Shown here: one piece after another, positions 33,375 through 42,372 of the stretch
Position numbering within the stretch: position 1 is the stretch's first letter
Layout: each line of letters opens with the position of its first letter
Translations under genes and position numbers: made by a program
Source: Bacteroidales bacterium
GTDB lineage: Bacteria; Bacteroidota; Bacteroidia; Bacteroidales; UBA932
Assembly (NCBI GenBank): GCA_017625535.1
Contig: JAGAKR010000019.1
Coordinates: 1 to 64,000, forward strand
Direction: 5' to 3'
DNA length: 64,000 nucleotides
Notes under the pieces: generated by a model
The model's database searches: none
Told to the model about the DNA's origin: nothing
Seen by the model: only the letters and a program-made list of their open reading frames with translations

Positions 33375-34886
33375 TTAGATCAGCCCGTTTGATCCAAGCA
33401 GGATAAGCATCAGGTATCCCAGTACAATACCTATGATGCCAACCCATATGCCAACCTTCATCATATCCTTCTGCTGGATGAAACCGGTTGAATGTGCAAG
33501 GGCATTAGGTGGAGTACTGATAGGGAGTATCATAGCCATTGATGAACCTATTGCCACACCAATCAGCATTACTGCAACTCCGCCAAACGGCTCAAGCTGC
33601 CCGCCCATTGCAGTACCTACGGTGCCAAGGATAGGGACAAGCAATGCCGCACTTGCAGTATTTGAAATGAAGTTAGACATTGCGTAGCACAACAAGCCGC
33701 CACCAATAAGAACTGCCATTACTGGCCAGGTGTCAAATGGAATTGAAGAGATGAGATGTTTGGCAAGTCCGGTCTCGTTAAGTGCAACTCCCAATGCAAA
33801 ACCGCCTGCAACCATCCACAGTACAGACCAGTTGATCTCCTCAAGATCCCTTCTTCCTATAACACCAATTGCGCAGAATACACCAATTGGGAGCATTGCA
33901 ACAACATTGGAATTCACACCAGTATATTTGTCGGTAATCCACAGCAGCACTGTAAGGGCAAATGTAATGTACACAACAATTGAACGCCAGTCTTTCTTAG
34001 CCTCGCCCTCTATTTTAAGTTCTATCCTCTTCTGTTTGAAAGGGAAAAGTTTCATAAGAAGCAGCCAGCCCAGGAACAATACTACAATTGTAAACGGAAG
34101 CATGAACATCATCCATTCACCGAATCCCATATTCAGGTTCAACCCTGCAGGGTCATTGAGGTATTTCAATGCAATTGCATTTGGAGGGGTTCCTATTGGG
34201 GTTCCCAAACCGCCCACATTTGCTGCAACAGGGATAGCCATTGCCAGGGCTATCTTTCCTTTACCGTCTGCAGGAAGAGCCTTGAGCACCGGTGCAAGGA
34301 ATGTAAGCATCATTGCCGCAGTTGCAGTATTGCTGAGGAACATTGAGAACAGGCCAGTTACCACTATGAAACCCAGCAGTACAAAGTTTGAATTGGTTCC
34401 GAAAGGTTTGAGAAGTATCCTTGCAAGGGCACCGTCCATACCGGTTTTTGTTGCTGCAATTGCCAGGATGAAACCGCCAAGGAAGAGCATTATTATAGGG
34501 TCTGCATAACAGTTCAGCAAAGAGTTGTATTTGATTAGCGTTCCAAGCTGTTCAGCTTCATATCCCTCCCTGAACAGCCACAGCGCACTGTCTGAGCAGG
34601 TGAAAAGAAGCAGTACAATTACCATTGTGGAGGTAACCCAGGCAGAAACTCCTTCCAGTATCCACATTAGGGTTGCAAACACAAATACTGCAATGACCCT
34701 CTTTTCGATGATTGTAAGCCCCTCTATACCAAAAGCTGATACCGGCATAAGGAGTATTGCAAGTGAAACAATGATGGGAACGGCAAGCCGTATAAGCGTA
34801 GAAGAAACGCTTTTTTTGTATTTAGGGTCCTTTTTCCTGTTCTGGTATTTCTCAACCAGCTGGTAACCCAAGAATGATTTGAACAT
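33375..34886 (-). CDS. SLC13/DASS family Na+:di- or tricarboxylate symporter
   Basis: A 503-aa inner-membrane carrier with about eleven to twelve hydrophobic segments arranged as an inverted repeat. Both halves contain the Ser-Asn-Thr carboxylate/Na+ binding motif: FLSNTATAAMM in the first half and FISNTASAALL in the second. The conserved GTPPNAIAL and STPPNALAHSTG loops are also present. Likely substrates are succinate, malate or fumarate, so export or uptake of fermentation acids is plausible next to a PEPCK-based metabolism. The stop lies 1 bp from the convergent DUF2520 stop. The -7 box is at 34912-34919. Confidence 0.9.
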   Translation of the reverse strand: MFKSFLGYQLVEKYQNRKKDPKYKKSVSSTLIRLAVPIIVSLAILLMPVSAFGIEGLTIIEKRVIAVFVFATLMWILEGVSAWVTSTMVIVLLLFTCSDSALWLFREGYEAEQLGTLIKYNSLLNCYADPIIMLFLGGFILAIAATKTGMDGALARILLKPFGTNSNFVLLGFIVVTGLFSMFLSNTATAAMMLTFLAPVLKALPADGKGKIALAMAIPVAANVGGLGTPIGTPPNAIALKYLNDPAGLNLNMGFGEWMMFMLPFTIVVLFLGWLLLMKLFPFKQKRIELKIEGEAKKDWRSIVVYITFALTVLLWITDKYTGVNSNVVAMLPIGVFCAIGVIGRRDLEEINWSVLWMVAGGFALGVALNETGLAKHLISSIPFDTWPVMAVLIGGGLLCYAMSNFISNTASAALLVPILGTVGTAMGGQLEPFGGVAVMLIGVAIGSSMAMILPISTPPNALAHSTGFIQQKDMMKVGIWVGIIGIVLGYLMLILLGSNGLI

Positions 34887-34911
34887 AGTGTTAGGTTAAT
34901 TATATATATTA

Positions 34912-34919
34912 CAAATATA
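34912..34919 (-). promoter_or_regulatory. Putative -7 box for the SLC13 gene
   Basis: caaatata reads TATATTTG on the minus strand (TAnnTTTG), 26 bp upstream of the ATG. Confidence 0.5.
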
Positions 34920-34984
34920 TCATTAATTCGTTAATTGCCAAATATTAAGAGAAAGTTTACAAGCCAATTGCATTAAAATCCACA

Positions 34985-35014
34985 TTGCGGAAGGGAACAT
35001 TTGATGTATCTTTG
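34985..35014 (+). promoter_or_regulatory. Putative promoter of kdsC-maf
   Basis: TTGC at 34985-34988 and TATCTTTG at 35007-35014 are separated by 18 bp, close to the Bacteroidota -33/-7 arrangement. It predicts a very short leader before the ATG at 35032. An in-frame GTG at 35014 would lie inside the -7 box and is rejected as start. Confidence 0.6.
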
Positions 35015-35031
35015 TGGAAAATACAATTACA

Positions 35032-35601
35032 ATGAGCAACTATAAGACAAAACTAAAGGAGATAAAAGGATTTGCATTTGATGTGGACGGTGTATTTACA
35101 GACGGACAGGTGCTTGTGATGCCGGATGGTGATATGCTCAGAAGCCACAATGCCAAGGATGGTTTCGGTCTCAGATGGGCCATCCTCAGAAAATATCCTG
35201 TTGGCATAATTACAGGTGCCTACTCCGAATCTGTAAGAAAGAGATTTGAAGGTATAGGAGTTGAGCCTGAAAACATTTATTTGAAATCAAGGGACAAACT
35301 TCCTGATTTCCATAACTTCTGCAAAAAGAACGGCATAACTCCCAAAGAGGTTGTTTTTGTAGGCGATGACGTTCCCGATATTCCGCTGTTGAAAGCCTGC
35401 GGACTTGCAGTATGTCCTTCAGATGCTGTTCAGGAAGTTAAAGATGTATGTGATTATGTTTCCTTGTATCCAGGCGGAAGAGGATGTGTGAGGGATATAA
35501 TTGAACAGGTCCTTAAGATTCAGGGTAAATGGGAATTTGATGCTGAATTGTATGAGGGCACTTATGGTAATGGCAAGTCCAAAAAGGATCAGGAAAAATG
35601 A
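35032..35601 (+). CDS. kdsC: KDO-8-phosphate phosphatase (HAD family, KdsC)
   Basis: Removes phosphate from KDO-8-P to give KDO for LPS. 189 aa with the C0-type HAD fold. The nucleophile motif is FDVDGVFTDG (about 15-24), then KDGFGLRWA, a GIITGAYSES motif II and GDDVPDIPLLKACGLAVCPSDA as the acid/Mg motif. All match KdsC. The glycine-rich tail PGGRGCVRDIIEQVL is the segment that in KdsC tetramers reaches into the neighbour's active site. The stop overlaps the maf ATG (ATGA), so the two are translationally coupled. Confidence 0.93.
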   Translation: MSNYKTKLKEIKGFAFDVDGVFTDGQVLVMPDGDMLRSHNAKDGFGLRWAILRKYPVGIITGAYSESVRKRFEGIGVEPENIYLKSRDKLPDFHNFCKKNGITPKEVVFVGDDVPDIPLLKACGLAVCPSDAVQEVKDVCDYVSLYPGGRGCVRDIIEQVLKIQGKWEFDAELYEGTYGNGKSKKDQEK

Positions 35602-36191
35602 CAATTGGCGGTATATTGTCGGGAAGAAGAATCATTCTTGGGTCTGCCTCTCCCCGCAGGAGGGAACTCCTTGCAGGACTTGGGGTGGATTTTGCTGTAG
35701 ATACAGGCAATACATTTGAAGAGATTGCCCCTGAAGGGCTTCCATACAGCGATTACCCTGAATTTATGGCAAAAGGGAAATCATACGGTTTCCACAGGGA
35801 ATTGCAGGATGATGAGATTCTCATTACTGCAGACACAATGGTCCTTTGCAGTGATGAAATTATGGGGAAGCCTGCAGACAGGGATGATGCCATAAGGATG
35901 ATCCGCAAATTGTGCAATAATACCCATTCGGTACTCACAGGTGTATGTATCCGCAGCCTTGAGAAGGAGATGTGTTTTACCGCTTCTACAGAGGTCACTT
36001 TCGGAGACCTTTCAGATGAGGAGATTGAGTATTATATAGATACATACAAGCCATATGACAAGGCAGGTTCATACGGGGTTCAGGAGTGGATAGGTTATGC
36101 GGGTATAAAACGTATAGAGGGGTCGTTCTTTAATGTTGTAGGACTTCCGGTACATTTGCTTTACACAAACTTGAAAGAGTTTCTCAAATAG
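35598..36191 (+). CDS. maf: Maf-family nucleotide pyrophosphatase
   Basis: A 197-aa house-cleaning nucleotide pyrophosphatase. The opening ILGSASPRRRELL (about 13-25) is the Maf signature; ADTMVLCSDEIMGKP and YKPYDKAGSYGVQEWIG complete the active-site set (Asp of the ADT motif, KAGxYxxQ). Proteins of this subgroup hydrolyse dTTP/UTP and modified forms. A GTCGGGAAGA word encodes LSGRR at its N-terminus (35618-35627). The ATG overlaps the kdsC stop. Confidence 0.94.
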   Translation: MTIGGILSGRRIILGSASPRRRELLAGLGVDFAVDTGNTFEEIAPEGLPYSDYPEFMAKGKSYGFHRELQDDEILITADTMVLCSDEIMGKPADRDDAIRMIRKLCNNTHSVLTGVCIRSLEKEMCFTASTEVTFGDLSDEEIEYYIDTYKPYDKAGSYGVQEWIGYAGIKRIEGSFFNVVGLPVHLLYTNLKEFLK

Positions 36192-36193
36192 AA

Positions 36194-36219
36194 AAGGCTG
36201 CCCTACGGCAGCCTTATTT
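36194..36219. terminator. Bidirectional terminator between maf and recQ
   Basis: aaggctgcc/ggcagcctt hairpin with a 4-nt loop, flanked by a T-run on the plus side and an A-run on the minus-strand exit. Its stem overlaps the recQ stop codon (36203). Confidence 0.75.
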
Positions 36220-38098
36220 TGTCTCCCTCATTTATTGCGGCATTGTTGTCTATCATCTCCCTGAGCACCTGCAGGTAGAGTTTGTACTCATCTCCAGCAA
36301 TGGTCTCAATCTGTGATATGCCCATTGTCCCGTTCTCCTGCAGCAACCTTACAATATGTGCCTCCACACTCCTTTTCCTCAGACCGATATTTGAATTGTT
36401 GCGGTTCCTTATACACACATCACATATTCCGCAGTCATTTTCAGTCTCTTGTCCAAAATAATCAATCAACTGGCGGCTGCGGCATATCTCATCCTCCTTT
36501 ACGTATGAAATCATACTCTCAATCCTCTTCTGGAACAGCCCTTTCCTCTCTTCATACCTTTTGGGTGAAATGTACAGATTTGATTCAAGCAGTCTCTCGT
36601 TGTTCATTATTATAAGCGGTGTACGTACCCTTGGGATATATTTTATAATACGGAGTTTAGAGAGCTGTTTAAGTTTCTCCTTTACACCAACCGGTGAATC
36701 CGTTGTAACCCTGGCAATATACTCCTCATCTATTGATGTGAGCCTTGAGAAGAGTGCTGTATAAATCCTCAGAATGGATTTGATGAACTTGTCAAGTTCC
36801 GGATTGTCTATCTGCACCCTGTAGAGTTCATCCCTCCCCACAATGAACATTATCTTTGAAGGGTTGTCCATCTCGTCCGTAAGTTCCCAGTACCCCTCCT
36901 GCTCTATATATTTGGTTGCGTAATATGCAGAAACGGAATTCAATGAGAATTTCTTGGAGAACTCCACCAGATTGAACTTGTTCACACTCTCCCTTCCGTC
37001 TTCATACGGTATGTTCAAATAAATGAAGACTTTCTGGTATATATCCTTTATGTATTCAAGGTCGGGAAATGAAACTGTATGTATCTGTCTCAGTCTCTGT
37101 ATGTCCGTACTGTTCCACAGAAGTGTTGCATATGCCCTCTCCCCGTCCCTTCCGGCACGTCCTGCCTCCTGGAAATATGCTTCAAGGCTGTCGGGAAGAT
37201 CATAGTGGACAACAAACCTTACATCCGGCTTGTCTATTCCCATTCCAAAGGCATTTGTTGCCACAATCACTCTGGTTTCATCATTTTTCCAGGCATCCTG
37301 TTTTGCCTCCCTCAGTTCTTTACCCAGTCCTGCGTGGTAAAAGTCTGAAGTTATGCCATTTTGGCGCAAAAATGATGAGATCTCCTCGCATCTTTTCCTC
37401 TCCCTTACATACACAATGCCTGTCCCCGGAACCCCGTTGCAGATTTTAAGCAGATTCCCGAACTTGTCATCCACGTTACGTACCACGTAAGAGAGGTTTT
37501 TTCTTTCGAATCCCGACGAAATCACATTGGGAGCCTGGAAATCCAGACACCGCATAATGTCATCCGCCACTGACTTTGTGGCAGTTGCGGTAAGGGCAAT
37601 TACCGGCACATCCCCTATCAGTTTCTTTATCTCCTTTATTTCAAGATATGCGGGGCGGAAATCATACCCCCATTGGGAAATGCAGTGGGCTTCGTCCACC
37701 ACAAGGAAATTTATCTCCATCCTCTTTACCCGCTCTTTGAAAAGCGGTGTATGGAGCCTTTCCGGAGAGACATACAGGAACTTGAAATCCCCATATATTG
37801 CGTTGTCCAATGTGATGTCTATCTTGCTGTAAGGCATTCCGGAATAGATTGCCAATGCTTTGATCCCCTTGCTGTTGAGATTCTGTACCTGGTCTTTCAT
37901 AAGGGCAATCAGCGGCGAAACCACAAGACACAATCCCTCGCGGGCCATTGCAGGTACCTGGAAACATACCGATTTTCCACCGCCCGTAGGCATAAGTGCA
38001 AGTGTATCCTTCCCCTCCAGGGCAGAATTTATTATCTCCTCCTGCATTGGCCTGAACCCGTCATAGCCCCAATATTTCTTCAAAATCCCTGCAATCAT
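36203..38098 (-). CDS. recQ: ATP-dependent DNA helicase RecQ
   Basis: A 631-aa superfamily 2 3'-5' helicase. Motif I MPTGGGKSVCFQ (about 35-46), motif II VVDEAHCISQWGYDFRP (DEAH box plus the RecQ aromatic loop), motif V/VI FGMGIDKPDVRFVVHYDLP and QEAGRAGRDG. The RQC zinc site uses the Cys of CRSRQ plus CGICDVC. The C-terminal tail is short, with no obvious HRDC domain, so this is shorter than E. coli-type RecQ by one domain. Divergent from pckA, with a -7 box at 38119-38126. Confidence 0.94.
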   Translation of the reverse strand: MIAGILKKYWGYDGFRPMQEEIINSALEGKDTLALMPTGGGKSVCFQVPAMAREGLCLVVSPLIALMKDQVQNLNSKGIKALAIYSGMPYSKIDITLDNAIYGDFKFLYVSPERLHTPLFKERVKRMEINFLVVDEAHCISQWGYDFRPAYLEIKEIKKLIGDVPVIALTATATKSVADDIMRCLDFQAPNVISSGFERKNLSYVVRNVDDKFGNLLKICNGVPGTGIVYVRERKRCEEISSFLRQNGITSDFYHAGLGKELREAKQDAWKNDETRVIVATNAFGMGIDKPDVRFVVHYDLPDSLEAYFQEAGRAGRDGERAYATLLWNSTDIQRLRQIHTVSFPDLEYIKDIYQKVFIYLNIPYEDGRESVNKFNLVEFSKKFSLNSVSAYYATKYIEQEGYWELTDEMDNPSKIMFIVGRDELYRVQIDNPELDKFIKSILRIYTALFSRLTSIDEEYIARVTTDSPVGVKEKLKQLSKLRIIKYIPRVRTPLIIMNNERLLESNLYISPKRYEERKGLFQKRIESMISYVKEDEICRSRQLIDYFGQETENDCGICDVCIRNRNNSNIGLRKRSVEAHIVRLLQENGTMGISQIETIAGDEYKLYLQVLREMIDNNAAINEGDKIRLP

Positions 38099-38118
38099 AT
38101 TCCCGATATTTATATATG

Positions 38119-38126
38119 CAAATGTA
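38119..38126 (-). promoter_or_regulatory. Putative -7 box for recQ
   Basis: caaatgta reads TACATTTG on the minus strand (TAnnTTTG), 21 bp upstream of the recQ ATG. Confidence 0.5.
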
Positions 38127-38185
38127 GCAATTTTTCTGGCAAAGAATTTGATGTCATACGAGGCATCAGATAAAGCTATTTTGGC

Positions 38186-38193
38186 TATATTTG
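38186..38193 (+). promoter_or_regulatory. Putative -7 box for pckA
   Basis: TATATTTG matches TAnnTTTG and predicts a leader of about 95 nt before the ATG at 38295. The leader contains no riboswitch I recognise. Confidence 0.45.
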
Positions 38194-38294
38194 CAACCCA
38201 ATTATTAATGTGGTGGACCTCGGGTCTGTTTATTCCATTGATTTTTGGAAATAGAAGTAAAGTATTATAAACCTTTTATAAATTATAGAATTAT

Positions 38295-39899
38295 ATGTCA
38301 CAGATTGATTTGAGCAAGTACGGTATTACCGGCGTTAAAGAAGTGCTTTACAACCCTTCTTATGATGTTCTTTATGCAGAGGAGACCAAACCTGGTCTTG
38401 AGGGATTTGAGGTAGGTCAGGTAACTGAGTTGGGCGCAGTAAATGTAATGACTGGCGTATACACAGGCCGCTCACCTAAAGATAAGTTCTTTGTAATGGA
38501 CGAGACTTCAAAAGACACCATCTGGTGGACTTCTGAGGAGTACAAAAACGATAACAAACCTGTTACAAAAGAGACTTGGGCAGAGCTTAAGAACATTGCA
38601 CAGAAAGAGCTTTCAAACAAGAGGCTTTATGTAATGGATACTTTCTGTGGTGCAAACGAGAACACCAGAATAAAGGTGCGTTTCATTATGGAGGTAGCTT
38701 GGCAGGCACACTTTGTTAAAAATATGTTCATCCGTCCTACTGAGGAGGAGCTTGCAAACTATGGTGAGCCTGATTTCGTAGTTCTTACAGCTTCAAAAGC
38801 TAAAGTTGAGAACTACAAGGAACTTGGCCTCAATTCAGAGACTGCAGTTGTATTCAACCTTACAGAGAAAATGCAGGTTATCATCAATACCTGGTATGGT
38901 GGTGAGATGAAGAAAGGTATGTTCTCATATATGAACTATCTTCTTCCACTTAAGGGCATTGCTTCTATGCACTGTTCAGCAAACACCAACAAAGACGGTG
39001 AGACAGCAATCTTCTTCGGTCTTTCAGGTACTGGCAAGACTACCCTTTCAACTGATCCAAAACGTGAGTTGATCGGTGACGATGAGCACGGTTGGGATGA
39101 TGACGGTATCTTCAACTTTGAGGGTGGCTGCTACGCTAAAGTTATCAACTTGAGCAAAGAGGCTGAGCCTGATATTTACAACGCTATCAAGAGGGATGCA
39201 CTTTTGGAGAACGTTACAGTTGATGCAAACGGCAAGATTGACTTCTCAGACAAGAGCGTAACTGAGAATACCCGCGTTTCTTACCCTATCTACCACATCA
39301 ACAACATCGTTAAACCAGTTTCTAAAGCACCTGCTGCAAAGAAAGTTATCTTCCTGTCAGCTGATGCATTCGGTGTGCTTCCTCCAGTATCTATCCTTAC
39401 TCCAGAGCAGACCAAATACTACTTCTTGTCTGGTTTCACCGCTAAATTGGCTGGTACAGAGCGTGGTATCACCGAGCCAACCCCTACTTTCTCGGCTTGT
39501 TTCGGTGCTGCATTCCTTTCACTTCACCCAACCAAATACGGTGAGGAACTTGTTAAGAGAATGGAGCAGTCTGGTGCAACCGCTTACCTTGTAAATACAG
39601 GATGGAACGGTACAGGAAAACGTATCTCAATTAAAGATACCCGTGGAATCATTGATGCTATCCTTGACGGTTCTATTGACAAGGCAGAGACCAAAGAGAT
39701 TCCATTCTTCGGTTTCAAAGTTCCTACTGCTCTTCCAGGCGTAGACTCTGGCATCCTTGATCCAAGAGACACTTACGCAGAGGCTGCACAGTGGGAGGAG
39801 AAAGCAAAAGACCTTGCAGGCAGATTCATCAAGAACTTCAACAAGTTCACTGGCAACGAGGCAGGTAAAGCATTGGTTGCAGCTGGTCCACAGCTATAA
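38295..39899 (+). CDS. pckA: Phosphoenolpyruvate carboxykinase (ATP)
   Basis: A 534-aa enzyme interconverting PEP + CO2 + ADP and oxaloacetate + ATP. In Bacteroidota it runs in the carboxylating direction towards malate, fumarate and succinate. The P-loop [11 protein letters not shown], the kinase-2 [22 protein letters not shown] and the N-terminal TGRSPKDKF substrate loop are all intact. The codon choice is noticeably biased to GCA, CTT and AAA compared with the neighbours, as expected for a highly expressed gene. It is followed by a strong terminator. Confidence 0.98.
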   Translation: MSQIDLSKYGITGVKEVLYNPSYDVLYAEETKPGLEGFEVGQVTELGAVNVMTGVYTGRSPKDKFFVMDETSKDTIWWTSEEYKNDNKPVTKETWAELKNIAQKELSNKRLYVMDTFCGANENTRIKVRFIMEVAWQAHFVKNMFIRPTEEELANYGEPDFVVLTASKAKVENYKELGLNSETAVVFNLTEKMQVIINTWYGGEMKKGMFSYMNYLLPLKGIASMHCSANTNKDGETAIFFGLSGTGKTTLSTDPKRELIGDDEHGWDDDGIFNFEGGCYAKVINLSKEAEPDIYNAIKRDALLENVTVDANGKIDFSDKSVTENTRVSYPIYHINNIVKPVSKAPAAKKVIFLSADAFGVLPPVSILTPEQTKYYFLSGFTAKLAGTERGITEPTPTFSACFGAAFLSLHPTKYGEELVKRMEQSGATAYLVNTGWNGTGKRISIKDTRGIIDAILDGSIDKAETKEIPFFGFKVPTALPGVDSGILDPRDTYAEAAQWEEKAKDLAGRFIKNFNKFTGNEAGKALVAAGPQL

Positions 39900-39926
39900 T
39901 CAATTCTTTCACGGCTATAAAAATTA

Positions 39927-39957
39927 AACCGGGGCGTTTGTAGCGCTCCGGTTTTTT
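39927..39957 (+). terminator. Rho-independent terminator of pckA
   Basis: aaaccgg...ccggttt stem (about 39927-39953, GC-rich, one internal mismatch) followed by TTTTTT. It lies 30 bp past the stop. Confidence 0.8.
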
Positions 39958-39961
39958 ATAT

Positions 39962-40044
39962 TTTGTGCAGAAAAGCAGTAATTTCTGCACAAACTTCAAT
40001 ATCAAACACAACTTTGTGCAGATATAAGGATGAATCTGCACAAA
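39962..40044. repeat. Two tandem inverted repeats built on TTTGTGCAGA
   Basis: First hairpin: tttgtgcagaaa (39962-39973) with tttctgcacaaa (39982-39993), 12 bp perfect, 8-nt loop. Second: tttgtgcagat (40013-40023) with atctgcacaaa (40034-40044), 11 bp perfect, 10-nt loop. The arms of the two hairpins share TTTGTGCAGA. The element lies between convergent pckA and the VanX-like gene, beyond the pckA terminator. Confidence 0.75.
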
Positions 40045-40056
40045 CAGATTGGGACA

Positions 40057-40752
40057 TTACGGTATAAGTTTGAAGTTTTCCCTTGCATATTTGGTTGGTC
40101 TGTTGTCAAAATGCCACCACTCTTCATCTATTGTAAGGAATCCGCTCTCTGTCATAACTTTTCTCAGAAGAAGCCTGTTCTCAAGTTCCTTTTTGGTAAT
40201 TACCCCTTCATCAATCAATTGCTGTTCAATGTTGGTACGGCTGTGGTCGGCAAAGCAGTCATACTCTGCCCCCATTGGAATAGGATGACCTGTGCAATCT
40301 ATTATTGTAACGTCAACAGCATTTCCAAAGTTGTGGTTTCCGCCCCCTCTGGCAGGATTTGCAACAAAGTCCTCCATATCTGTCCCTTCTACACTGTTCC
40401 ACATATCCTGCTGTATGCTTACCGGACGTGCTGCATCATATACTATAAGATTAAGGTCGGGACGGATGCTCTTCAACAGTTTGTTTGCCTTTACAAGTTT
40501 TTCAGCAGTCTCAGGGAGCATGAATGCTTTCTTCACATCTTTATATAGCACTTTACCCATAAAGTTGTACGGTTTAGCGTAAATCAGGTCAACTGCAAGA
40601 GTTGAATCAAGGTCGTGGATATCTACGAGTCCCATTGCCCGCATTTCAGCCTCTTTAGGAGAGTCGGCCTGAGTGTCTGCAGGATTCGACAAATTTTGGC
40701 AGCAGGAGTAAAAAATAATAGAAAATGTTAGGAGATATAAAATTTTTTTCAT
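40057..40752 (-). CDS. D-Ala-D-Ala dipeptidase (VanX/DdpX, peptidase M15D), exported
   Basis: 231 aa. An N-terminal hydrophobic segment ending FYSCC suggests a lipoprotein or exported form. The M15D catalytic domain has YDAARPVSIQQDMW (Arg/substrate loop), the zinc ligands in GNHNFGNAVDVTI (His and Asp) and EEWWHFD (catalytic Glu and third zinc His). VanX-like enzymes outside vancomycin clusters serve peptidoglycan dipeptide recycling. No van regulators or ligases are nearby, so resistance is not implied. No clear -7 box was found upstream. Confidence 0.9.
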   Translation of the reverse strand: MKKILYLLTFSIIFYSCCQNLSNPADTQADSPKEAEMRAMGLVDIHDLDSTLAVDLIYAKPYNFMGKVLYKDVKKAFMLPETAEKLVKANKLLKSIRPDLNLIVYDAARPVSIQQDMWNSVEGTDMEDFVANPARGGGNHNFGNAVDVTIIDCTGHPIPMGAEYDCFADHSRTNIEQQLIDEGVITKKELENRLLLRKVMTESGFLTIDEEWWHFDNRPTKYARENFKLIP

Positions 40753-40850
40753 AATTTTGAATTATTAAAATATAATATAATTTCTATTCTGAATTATATT
40801 GTAAATTTAAACATAAATAATGATAAATTGTTGGATTAAATAAAAACGTC

Positions 40851-41348
40851 ATGAAAAAAGTAAATTTCAAAAAACATCCTGTAAACCTTTCAGGTACACT
40901 TCCAGAGGTTGGAAAACCTGCACCTATATTCAATCTTGTAAAATCTGATCTTGCAACATTGTCACTTGAAGACCTTAAAGGCAAAACACTAGTACTCAAC
41001 ATCTTTCCGAGTCTTGACACCGGCGTGTGCGCAACAAGTGTGCGTAAATTCAACCAGTTGGCTTCCAATATGAAAGATACACTGGTTCTGGCAATTTCTA
41101 AGGACCTCCCTTTTGCCCATTCACGTTTCTGCACAACTGAAGGAATTGAGAATGTAATACCGCTTTCAGATTTCAGAGCAACATCTTTCTCTACAGATTA
41201 CGGTCTTCTGATGGGAGACGGCCCGCTACAGGGACTTCTTGCAAGAGCCGTAATTGTAATAGACCCGGAACTCATTGTAAGATATGTACAACTTGTTCCT
41301 GAAATCACTCAGGAACCTGACTACGACGAAGTATTGAGACATCTATAA
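40851..41348 (+). CDS. tpx: Thiol peroxidase (Tpx, atypical 2-Cys peroxiredoxin)
   Basis: A 165-aa peroxiredoxin reducing H2O2 and organic peroxides with thioredoxin. The peroxidatic Cys is in SLDTGVCATSVRKF (about 57-70) and the resolving Cys in SRFCTTEG (about 94). The N-terminal VNLSGTLPEVGKPAP is the Tpx hairpin. Full length, single-gene unit. It is followed by a very strong dyad (41361-41409). Together with the flavodiiron protein at 61043 it forms the oxidative-stress complement visible here. Confidence 0.96.
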   Translation: MKKVNFKKHPVNLSGTLPEVGKPAPIFNLVKSDLATLSLEDLKGKTLVLNIFPSLDTGVCATSVRKFNQLASNMKDTLVLAISKDLPFAHSRFCTTEGIENVIPLSDFRATSFSTDYGLLMGDGPLQGLLARAVIVIDPELIVRYVQLVPEITQEPDYDEVLRHL

Positions 41349-41360
41349 AGTTGTTGAGAA

Positions 41361-41409
41361 GATAATTTTAAATATAGGGACAGCGTCGTCCCTATATTTA
41401 AAAATTATC
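41361..41409. terminator. Large near-perfect dyad, probable terminator of tpx
   Basis: Arms at 41361-41381 and 41388-41409 are complementary over about 21 bp with a single bulge and a 6-nt loop (agcgtc). It is A/T-rich at the base and has no separate T-run, so it may act as an mRNA 3' structure as well. Confidence 0.65.
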
Positions 41410-41424
41410 TTAAATTTAATTGCC

Positions 41425-41432
41425 TAACTTTG
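41425..41432 (+). promoter_or_regulatory. Putative -7 box for the patatin gene
   Basis: TAACTTTG matches TAnnTTTG, 18 bp before the ATG at 41450. Confidence 0.5.
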
Positions 41433-41449
41433 CCTGAAAGACTATTTAA

Positions 41450-42328
41450 ATGCAATTCATATTAGATGAGAAATCCTCCCTTATTCTTGAAGGAGGAGGA
41501 ATGAGAGGAGTATTCACCTGCGGAATTCTGGATAACTTTATGGAAAGAGGAATAAAATTCCCTTTCTCCATTGGTGTAAGTGCAGGTGCATGCAACGGCC
41601 TCTCATATATGTCAGGACAAAAAGGAAGGGCAAAATACAGCAATATAGACCTGTTGGACAAATACCATTACGTAGGCCTCAAGTATCTCTTCACACAGAG
41701 GAACATAATGGACTTTGACCTTTTGTTCAACAAATTCCCCAATGAAATAATCCCATACGATTATAAGAAATACGCCACTGTAAAAGAGCGGTTTGTAATG
41801 GTAACTACCAACTGCAATACAGGCAAGGCAAATTATTTTGAAGAGAAGGATTCTCCGGAGAGAATCATAGAGATAGTACGTGCATCAAGCAGCCTCCCTT
41901 ATGTATGCCCAATTGCATATGTAGACGGAATCCCTATGCTCGACGGCGGCATTGCAGATTCAATCCCCGTAATGTACGCCAGAAACCAAGGGTTCACCAA
42001 CAATCTGGTTGTCCTTACCAGAAACAAAGGGTATAGGAAAGAAGCGGATGTCAAAAAATCTCTGGCAGCAAAATTGCTTTACAGAAAATACCCTGAACTG
42101 CAGGAGGCTCTATCAATGCGCAATACAATTTACAACAAGACCCTGGATTTTATAGAGGAAAAGGAGGAGAAAGGGGAAATCCTTGTACTGAGGCCCCAGA
42201 GGCCACTTGAGGTAGACAGAGTGGAGAAAAATACCGAAAAACTCACTGCATTGTACCGTGAAGGTTATGAGATTGCCTCAAGGATTGAATTTTTTCTTCC
42301 CGACGGTAGAAAAATTCACATGGAATAG
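41450..42328 (+). CDS. Patatin-like phospholipase family protein
   Basis: A 292-aa cytoplasmic-looking lipid acyl hydrolase. The oxyanion loop EGGGMRGVFTCG (about 14-25), the nucleophile elbow GVSAGACNG (Ser about 45) and the catalytic Asp in LDGGIADSIP form a complete Ser-Asp dyad. It lacks a signal peptide. The C-terminal third (about 205-292) matches the DUF6363-like extension common to short bacterial patatins, with RPQRPLEVDRVEKN. The substrate lipid is unknown. A GTCGGGAAGA word lies near its end (42295-42304, minus orientation). NagA starts 44 bp downstream. Confidence 0.92.
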   Translation: MQFILDEKSSLILEGGGMRGVFTCGILDNFMERGIKFPFSIGVSAGACNGLSYMSGQKGRAKYSNIDLLDKYHYVGLKYLFTQRNIMDFDLLFNKFPNEIIPYDYKKYATVKERFVMVTTNCNTGKANYFEEKDSPERIIEIVRASSSLPYVCPIAYVDGIPMLDGGIADSIPVMYARNQGFTNNLVVLTRNKGYRKEADVKKSLAAKLLYRKYPELQEALSMRNTIYNKTLDFIEEKEEKGEILVLRPQRPLEVDRVEKNTEKLTALYREGYEIASRIEFFLPDGRKIHME

Positions 42329-42329
42329 T

Positions 42330-42337
42330 TAAATTTG
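42330..42337 (+). promoter_or_regulatory. Putative -7 box for the nagA pair
   Basis: TAAATTTG matches TAnnTTTG, just after the patatin stop and 35 bp before the nagA ATG. Confidence 0.5.
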
Positions 42338-42372
42338 TAGAGATTATAAACAGAATATAAAAACACAAAGAT

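Noticed and set aside
40057-40752. VanX-like gene as part of a vancomycin resistance cluster
   Set aside because: No vanH, ligase or two-component genes nearby; the exported form fits peptidoglycan dipeptide turnover.
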